Below, one piece after another: positions 22,438-27,482 of a DNA stretch of 27,482 nt (position 1 is the stretch's first letter; every line of letters begins with the position of its first letter). The position numbers were made by a program, and so were the translations under genes. The notes beneath the pieces were generated by a model. That model saw only the letters and a program-made list of their open reading frames with translations. It was not told the DNA's origin and ran no database searches. This DNA is from Gammaproteobacteria bacterium (GTDB lineage Bacteria > Pseudomonadota > Gammaproteobacteria > Diplorickettsiales > Diplorickettsiaceae), in assembly GCA_013288455.1 (NCBI GenBank), contig JABDBU010000006.1, positions 1 through 27,482 on the forward strand, written 5' to 3'.

Positions 22438-23160
22438 ATGGGGTCTGTTTTAATTTTGGGTGCTACGTCTTCGATCGCAAGGGCTTGTGCGGAGGTTTTT
22501 GCCTCTAGAGGTCATGGACTCTACCTTGCAGGTCGAGATTTATTTGAATTGGGGCGATTAGCAAAAGATCTACAGATACGTTTTAAAACGCGAGTTGAGT
22601 ATTCCTTTTTTGATATCACACAGCTACAATCCCATGCTTCTTTTTTCGATGAAGTGCTAAGTAGAGCAGGAGGCATTGCTGGAGTATTGATGGCAGTGGG
22701 TTTACTAGATAAAAAATGCTCTCCCTTAGAGCTTATTCTAGCTAATTTTGCAGGTCCGGTTTCAATACTAGGAGTATGTGCTGATTATTTTGCAGCAAAT
22801 AAAAAAGGCTTTATCGTTGGATTTAGCTCCGTAGCGGGTGATAGAGGGCGCCGGTCCAATTACATCTATGGTGCAAGTAAATCTGGATTAACGACCTATT
22901 TGCAGGGTTTGCGCAGCTCCTTGTATCCCTATCATGTGCGTGTATTGACAGTGAAACTGGGATTAATTGATACAAAAATGACGTTTGGAGCTAACTATCC
23001 GCTGTTTTTAGCGGCAAATCCACAAAAAACTGGCTTAAAAATTATACGTGCTTTAGATAATGGAAAGGAAAGCGTCTACGTTCCCATGATCTGGAGAATC
23101 GTCATGTTAGTGGTTCGCTTGATTCCGGAAAGGATCTTTAAACGTCTAAAAATGCAATGA
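22438..23160 (+). CDS. Short-chain dehydrogenase/reductase (DprE2-like)
   Basis: NAD(P)-dependent oxidoreductase of the classical SDR fold, 240 residues. The N-terminus VLILGATSSIARACAEVF carries a variant nucleotide-binding GxxSSIA motif (residues 8-13). Catalytic residues are a serine in GFSSVAGDRGR (about 130-131) and Y144/K148 in YGASK. The stretch SVAGDRGRRSNYIYGASKSGL and VLTVKLGLIDTKMT resemble the SDRs related to DprE2 (epimerisation of decaprenyl-phospho-ribose) and similar sugar or lipid reductases. No DprE1-like oxidase is nearby, so the substrate is unknown. I place the start at the ATG at 22438, because the fold begins there. The upstream in-frame ORF of 15 codons is repeat-element DNA. 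GAGG inside the repeat arm, 11 bases upstream, is the nearest Shine-Dalgarno candidate. Confidence 0.9.
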   Translation: MGSVLILGATSSIARACAEVFASRGHGLYLAGRDLFELGRLAKDLQIRFKTRVEYSFFDITQLQSHASFFDEVLSRAGGIAGVLMAVGLLDKKCSPLELILANFAGPVSILGVCADYFAANKKGFIVGFSSVAGDRGRRSNYIYGASKSGLTTYLQGLRSSLYPYHVRVLTVKLGLIDTKMTFGANYPLFLAANPQKTGLKIIRALDNGKESVYVPMIWRIVMLVVRLIPERIFKRLKMQ

Positions 23161-23216
23161 TTGCACTTAAGGTTGTCAATTGTTTAATTAGCGCACATGT
23201 TGTGTATATACCCATT

Positions 23217-23250
23217 GTACGTGAAGTTTCGAATTCGCAACTTCACGTAC
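23217..23250 (+). terminator. Perfect 12-bp stem-loop between SDR and acyltransferase genes
   Basis: GTACGTGAAGTT (23217-23228) and AACTTCACGTAC (23239-23250) are perfect complements around a 10-base loop that itself contains CGAATTCG. The plus-strand 3' flank is TTTCTTTG, a poor U-tract. It lies 57 bases past the SDR stop and between two convergent genes, so termination is the likeliest role. It does not match the MITE-like family. Confidence 0.55.
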
Positions 23251-23324
23251 TTTCTTTGCGCGATGAGGATTTTTAAGTAGAGGACCGCGCTCTAAAAATT
23301 GAATCGTGGAAGACACAATGGATC

Positions 23325-24230
23325 TTACTTATTATTTTGAATACGCGAATTGTATTCTTTTTTAAGGATCTTGTCCTTGCGGGCCCATAAGTCATTGAGC
23401 TTTTTTTGAAACCCGGTTCGAAATGATCGATCATGTTGGTAATCACCCAACCAATCAGACGTAATGGGCAAAGTTTCTATGTGTACCGTTATTTTTTTTA
23501 TACCGCCTGATAAAAAATTCCATAAACTGGCTTGCTTCGGTGGATAAATGATCGTTACATTCAGGATTTTATGAAAGAAGTCTCCTAACACCGCTAAACT
23601 AAATCCAATACCTGCTGATTTGGGGCGCAGTAAATATTGATAAGGAGAGGCTTGTAGTTCATGTTTTCTTTCGCTAAATCGTGTTCCTTCAACAAAATTG
23701 GCTACAGTAGTTGGCGTCGCTTTAAACTTTTGGCAGGTGCGCTTGGCGGTTTCAATGTCCCTACCCTTCCATTCCGGGTGTTTGGTTAGCACCGCTTTAT
23801 TGTAACGATGCACAAACGGAAATCCTAATACCCAACAGGCCCAGCCAGCAAAAGGCAATGTCCAGAGTAACTCCCTTTTAAGAAAAAATTTTAGTGTAGG
23901 GATTTTTTTATTAAAAATACGCTGTAATATGAATACATCAGCCCAAGATTGATGGTTTGCAATGAGCAAATACCACTCATGGTACATCAGTTGTTCTAAA
24001 CCTGTAACGTCCCATTCCATGGTCGTCATTAATTCTTGAATCAACTGATTAGTTCTTATCCAGTGAGCTGGTAAATCCTCCATCCAGCGTCTGCAATTTC
24101 GTTGCCAAATTTTTACAGGAAAAAGATAAAAAAATATTCCTAAAATTCCTAATGGTAGGAACCACAACACGATATTGATGGTGTAGAGCAGCATAGTAGC
24201 AATAGCTCTTAAGTGCTGCACAAGTTTCAT
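23325..24230 (-). CDS. Membrane acyltransferase, PlsC superfamily (YihG-like)
   Basis: Glycerophospholipid-type acyltransferase anchored in the inner membrane by an N-terminal hydrophobic region (residues 10-40). The HX4D catalytic motif is NHQSWAD (H93, D98), and the substrate motif is FVEGTRFSE (EGTR at 181-184). The length of 301 residues and the sequence around both motifs resemble E. coli YihG, an acyltransferase that affects the fatty-acid composition of phospholipids, more than the shorter PlsC. The ATG at 24230 is preferred because a perfect AGGAGG lies 6 bases upstream. A longer TTG-initiated frame would overlap the dacA stop. It follows dacA with an 17-base gap, so the two probably form one transcript. 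Confidence 0.88.
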   Translation of the reverse strand: MKLVQHLRAIATMLLYTINIVLWFLPLGILGIFFYLFPVKIWQRNCRRWMEDLPAHWIRTNQLIQELMTTMEWDVTGLEQLMYHEWYLLIANHQSWADVFILQRIFNKKIPTLKFFLKRELLWTLPFAGWACWVLGFPFVHRYNKAVLTKHPEWKGRDIETAKRTCQKFKATPTTVANFVEGTRFSERKHELQASPYQYLLRPKSAGIGFSLAVLGDFFHKILNVTIIYPPKQASLWNFLSGGIKKITVHIETLPITSDWLGDYQHDRSFRTGFQKKLNDLWARKDKILKKEYNSRIQNNK

Positions 24231-24247
24231 GCACTCCCTCCTACCAT

Positions 24248-25465
24248 TCAAATATTAGGACTTAATTTTTTGCAAGTACCTGCCACATGATCGACTACAC
24301 TACGCCAAAATCCACCTCGCGGTACGTTTTCTAGTGCAATGAGGTGAGTACTTGCAATAGATTGACCATCTAAGATCACATCTATTTGACCTATCGTATC
24401 TCCTTTTTTAATCGGAGCCTGTACATTAGGAGTGAAAGTCATTTTTGTCATCGGCGTCTTGTTTAGACCAACTGGCAAGGTTGCATACAAATCTTGCGCT
24501 ACACCAACGTATACGCGAGAGCGTTTTCCAAACCAAATTCGCATCTCAGCGAGCTTTGTATAGGCATTGTAAATTTTCCGCGATTCATAAAAACGAAATC
24601 CATAAGTTAACAATTTGTAACTATCTTGTGCACGCACCGCATCTGATGGAGCGCCCATCACAATGGTAATTAAACGCAACCCATTTTTCTGACCAGAAGC
24701 CACTAAACAAAAACCTGCATCGTCCGTATGGCCTGTTTTAATGCCATCAATGCAGGGGTCACGCCATAATAAACGATTGCGATTTGGCTGCTTAATAGCG
24801 TTATAAGTAAACCATTTTTGTGAATACCACTTATAGTCTTGCGGAAAATCGAGAACCAATCGTTGCGCCAAAATGGCCATATCGCGTGCCGTAGAGTAAT
24901 GATTTGGATCCGGCAAGCCATCCACATTGGCAAAGTGGGTATGGTTCATTTTTAGTCGAATAGCTTCATGGTTCATGAGATCCACAAAAGACTCCCGGCT
25001 ACCTGCTACATATTCGGCCATTGCTACACAGGCGTCATTGCCAGAATCAACAATAATTCCCTGCATCAAGTCGTGTACAGAGACTTGGTCACCAACCTTT
25101 ACAAACATTTTTGAACCATTCGTTTCCCAAGCGGCCTTACTAATGGTCACTAGATCGTCCAAATGGATTTGCCCTCCCTGTAGAGCCATGGATATGACAT
25201 AAGAAGTCATCATTTTAGTTAAGCTGGCTGGCGCCACTTGTTCATCGATATTTGCACCAGTCAGAATATTGCCGCTATAAGCATCTATCAGGAGGTAGGT
25301 TCTGGCATTGACAGGGGGGGGGATCGGGATCAACACAGGTTGCCCTTTAGGGGGTGAAGAGGGGATTGTAATAGGGATCACAGGATCGGCCTTGGTCGTC
25401 ACGGAACCAAATAGCATTATTATTAAGCAAGCTACCACTGGCAACAAAGCACGTATCTTAAGCAT
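24248..25465 (-). CDS. dacA: D-alanyl-D-alanine carboxypeptidase (PBP5/6 type)
   Basis: Periplasmic penicillin-binding protein that trims the terminal D-alanine of peptidoglycan pentapeptides. The 405 residues begin with a signal peptide (about 1-26), followed by a Pro-rich linker and then the catalytic domain. The three active-site motifs are intact: SLTK with the nucleophile S81 and K84, SGN (141-143) and KTG (243-245). The C-terminal beta-rich domain ends in an amphipathic segment, GGFWRSVVDHVAG, the usual membrane anchor of this class. Nine consecutive C residues in the coding strand (25314-25322) encode part of the Pro-rich linker; the frame is on in this sequence. It is divergent from tamA across a 114-base gap. 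Confidence 0.96.
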   Translation of the reverse strand: MLKIRALLPVVACLIIMLFGSVTTKADPVIPITIPSSPPKGQPVLIPIPPPVNARTYLLIDAYSGNILTGANIDEQVAPASLTKMMTSYVISMALQGGQIHLDDLVTISKAAWETNGSKMFVKVGDQVSVHDLMQGIIVDSGNDACVAMAEYVAGSRESFVDLMNHEAIRLKMNHTHFANVDGLPDPNHYSTARDMAILAQRLVLDFPQDYKWYSQKWFTYNAIKQPNRNRLLWRDPCIDGIKTGHTDDAGFCLVASGQKNGLRLITIVMGAPSDAVRAQDSYKLLTYGFRFYESRKIYNAYTKLAEMRIWFGKRSRVYVGVAQDLYATLPVGLNKTPMTKMTFTPNVQAPIKKGDTIGQIDVILDGQSIASTHLIALENVPRGGFWRSVVDHVAGTCKKLSPNI

Positions 25466-25579
25466 AACAGGACGCCTTATATAATTTTGTTTGCATATCT
25501 ATCCTCACCGCTACCCAAGGAAGGGGATACCCCTTTACTTATGATCGCCTATTGCGGTATAGGTATGTAGTCTAACTGT

Positions 25580-27316
25580 ATGTCAAGAATAATAAAATGC
25601 GTCACCGCCACACTGCTGCTCGCCAGCTTGTTCCACGCACCCGAGGGATACAGCGCTGCCGCTGATCGGATTAACTATCAAATTCAAGGCTTGTCGCCAG
25701 CTTTTACAGCGGCGATCAGGGCGCGACTCGACTATAGCTTACGGGCCTTGCAGCCCATAGGCTTAGATGCCATTCAAGCTTGGTATAGTAGTCGTGCACC
25801 TATTGAAATTCAGAATACACTTGCTTTGTATGGTTACTTTAAACCATCTGTGCATGCAAGGCTGTTTTATCACAATAAGCACTGGCAGGCTATGTATAGA
25901 ATTTTGCCGGGGCCTTTGTTGAAAATTAAGCAGCTCACTCTTTCCATGCATGGAGAGGGAGCAAGTCATGCAACGTTACAGAAGCGTCTCACTGAATTAC
26001 CACTACACCAAGGTGATAGCTTCTTAAGCGAACAATACGAACAAGCAAAACAAACACTGCTCACGGCTGTGATAGCAGAGGGTTACCTATCCGCTCATTT
26101 TGCTAAGCAGCAAGTATTGATTGATCGTCGATCCTATGCAGCTTACATCACCTTAACACTAGAAACGGGACCGCGCTACTACTTTGGTCCCGTTATTTTT
26201 CAAACCAATATCCTTAAACATTCCTTTTTAAAACGCTATCTCCCCTTCTGCGTCGGTGATCCGTATTCTTTTGAACAACTTGTGAAACTGCAGGAAAATC
26301 TAGACAGCAGTGGCTACTTTCAACACATTTCCATTATTGATGGTTTAACAGTAAAAAAGCAGGGTCAACAAATTCCTATTTTACTTAAATTAACACCACA
26401 GTCTGCTCAACAATACACGGCAGGTATAGGTTACAGCACAGACATTGGCATGAAGGCTACGTTGGGTTGGAAATCGCGATATCTAAATAAATTTGGTCAT
26501 AAATTAAGCATTATTGGCCAATTATCGCAGCGACAAAACAGTTTACAAGCCACTTACACCATTCCAGGGCAACACCCTAATACGGATAGTTACAACCTTA
26601 ACTTCGTCATCGTCCGTAGACTGCTTGCACAGGTGGATAGCACTATACAGGCAATTGGTATCACCAGCGTGAAGCAGTGGAAAACTTGGCAGAGTAATCT
26701 TTTTTTGAACTATCAAATTGAGCATTTTAACTATGCGAACAGGGCAACAGTAATCTCCTCGCATTTGCTGATGCCAGGTGTCAATTTTTCACGCAGTCAA
26801 TTTGATGACAATCTCTATCCTTTACACGGTTATCGTATCAATCTGAGATTGCAAGGAGCAGATAAAAATATTTTATCCAGTGCAAGTTTTTTGCAAACTC
26901 AACTGCAAACCAAAAGAATTATGAGTTGGAACGATAATAGCAGGCTGATCCTGCGTGCTGAACTCGGTTACACGTTAACCCCTGATCCTAATACCTTTCC
27001 TCCTTCTTTACTTTTTTATGCGGGGGGAAGCCAAAGCATTCGTGGCTATGCTTATCAAAGTTTGGGCCCTGGACGATATTTGATGGTAGGCAGTGCAGAA
27101 TATCAACATCGACTGATCAATGATTTCTATGGTGCAGTCTTCTTTGACGTTGGTAATGCAGTAAATAATTTTCCAATAAATTTACGTAAAGGTGCTGGTG
27201 TTGGTCTTGTGTGGGTTTCACCGCTAGGTCCCATGGAGTTGACTCTAGGCAAGGCGCTGGATCTACCGGGCCAGCCTTTGCGATTACAATTTAGCATAGG
27301 GATTGATCTGCTATGA
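25580..27316 (+). CDS. tamA: Translocation and assembly module outer-membrane protein TamA
   Basis: BamA-family (Omp85) outer-membrane barrel that works with TamB in outer-membrane assembly or lipid transport between the membranes. The 578 residues (E. coli 577) comprise a signal peptide (about 1-27, ending near GYSAAA), three POTRA-like domains to about residue 270, and a C-terminal barrel with the family motif GGSQSIRGY (482-490) and the final strand LRLQFSIGIDLL. AVFFDVGNAVNNF is also typical. The next gene overlaps its stop as ATGA and begins like TamB, which supports the assignment. No clear Shine-Dalgarno sequence precedes the ATG. Confidence 0.95.
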   Translation: MSRIIKCVTATLLLASLFHAPEGYSAAADRINYQIQGLSPAFTAAIRARLDYSLRALQPIGLDAIQAWYSSRAPIEIQNTLALYGYFKPSVHARLFYHNKHWQAMYRILPGPLLKIKQLTLSMHGEGASHATLQKRLTELPLHQGDSFLSEQYEQAKQTLLTAVIAEGYLSAHFAKQQVLIDRRSYAAYITLTLETGPRYYFGPVIFQTNILKHSFLKRYLPFCVGDPYSFEQLVKLQENLDSSGYFQHISIIDGLTVKKQGQQIPILLKLTPQSAQQYTAGIGYSTDIGMKATLGWKSRYLNKFGHKLSIIGQLSQRQNSLQATYTIPGQHPNTDSYNLNFVIVRRLLAQVDSTIQAIGITSVKQWKTWQSNLFLNYQIEHFNYANRATVISSHLLMPGVNFSRSQFDDNLYPLHGYRINLRLQGADKNILSSASFLQTQLQTKRIMSWNDNSRLILRAELGYTLTPDPNTFPPSLLFYAGGSQSIRGYAYQSLGPGRYLMVGSAEYQHRLINDFYGAVFFDVGNAVNNFPINLRKGAGVGLVWVSPLGPMELTLGKALDLPGQPLRLQFSIGIDLL

Positions 27317-27482
27317 AAACGCGTCCTATCGGATTGTTTGGGATCATGCTTGGCATGATAAGCCTGATTTTCGTAGGTATTGGATATTTATTGCTAGATA
27401 CACAAGTTGGTTTGCATTTAACTGGACAATTTGCTCAGCAATGGTCGTCTGGCAGGTTAAAAATTAGTGGATTACAAGGCTG
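27313..27482 (+). CDS. tamB: Translocation and assembly module inner-membrane protein TamB (5' end only)
   Basis: The first 56 codons of a gene that runs off the right edge. The ATG overlaps the tamA stop (ATGA). The translation shows a short basic start (MKTRP), one membrane helix (residues 6-27) and then DTQVGLHLTGQFAQQW and LKISGLQG, the layout of TamB N-termini, where an anchor is followed by the first repeats of the long periplasmic beta structure. Assigned from position after tamA plus this start; the rest cannot be seen. Confidence 0.85.
   Translation, partial: MKTRPIGLFGIMLGMISLIFVGIGYLLLDTQVGLHLTGQFAQQWSSGRLKISGLQG

Noticed and set aside
1..27482. CRISPR array, prophage, toxin-antitoxin or defence system
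   Set aside because: No regularly spaced direct repeats, phage structural genes, transposases, nuclease-effector pairs or small paired ORFs with ribosome sites were found on either strand.

Overview
The window is a chromosomal segment of an AT-leaning gammaproteobacterium, most likely an intracellular one from the Legionellales (Coxiella/Legionella/Rickettsiella-like). The basis is gene content: an atpIBEFHAGD operon with a long (101-residue) c subunit, a 180-kDa NAD-dependent glutamate dehydrogenase, a YeiE-like LysR regulator, a large orphan membrane protein of the kind often seen as candidate secreted effectors, pseudogene remnants, and small dispersed inverted-repeat elements. The genus is an inference; no rRNA or other taxonomic marker is present.

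Layout. Positions 1-6120 (minus strand) hold the F1Fo ATP synthase operon read right to left: atpI, atpB, atpE, atpF, atpH, atpA, atpG and the first 339 codons of atpD, which runs off the left edge. A good sigma70-type promoter and a 13-bp hairpin lie just upstream of atpI. Positions 6245-8614 (minus) encode a 789-residue unrecognised protein with a hydrophilic, Ser-rich N-terminal third and many membrane segments. Positions 8990-13898 (minus) encode the NAD-glutamate dehydrogenase, split into two reading frames by one extra A in a poly-A run. The non-coding stretches on both sides of it (8615-8989 and 13899-14526) contain a MITE-like element, a fragment of a second copy, and a dead GNAT acetyltransferase gene.

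Positions 14527-16862 (plus) form a tight ubiG-gph-hemC cluster (ubiquinone O-methylation, phosphoglycolate phosphatase, porphobilinogen deaminase). It converges with a minus-strand pair, a LexA/CI-like regulator followed by nth (endonuclease III). rpsO, pnp and a tRNA-Leu(CAG) follow on the plus strand (18400-21046) with a strong rpsO promoter. Next come a LysR regulator with its own terminator, and an SDR oxidoreductase whose 5' edge is formed by a shrunken copy of the repeat element. On the minus strand are dacA (PBP5-type carboxypeptidase) and a YihG-like acyltransferase with overlapping ends. Divergent from dacA, tamA and the beginning of tamB (outer-membrane translocation and assembly module) close the window.

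Most genes are conserved core genes with intact catalytic motifs. The points that stand out are the repeat family (8729-8877, 13986-14036, 22376-22432), the single-base frameshift in the glutamate dehydrogenase, the GNAT pseudogene, the large orphan membrane protein, a Ser-to-Thr replacement at the catalytic serine position of the LexA-like regulator, a start-site conflict at atpI, and a C9 tract inside dacA. I found no CRISPR array, prophage, transposase or obvious defence system.
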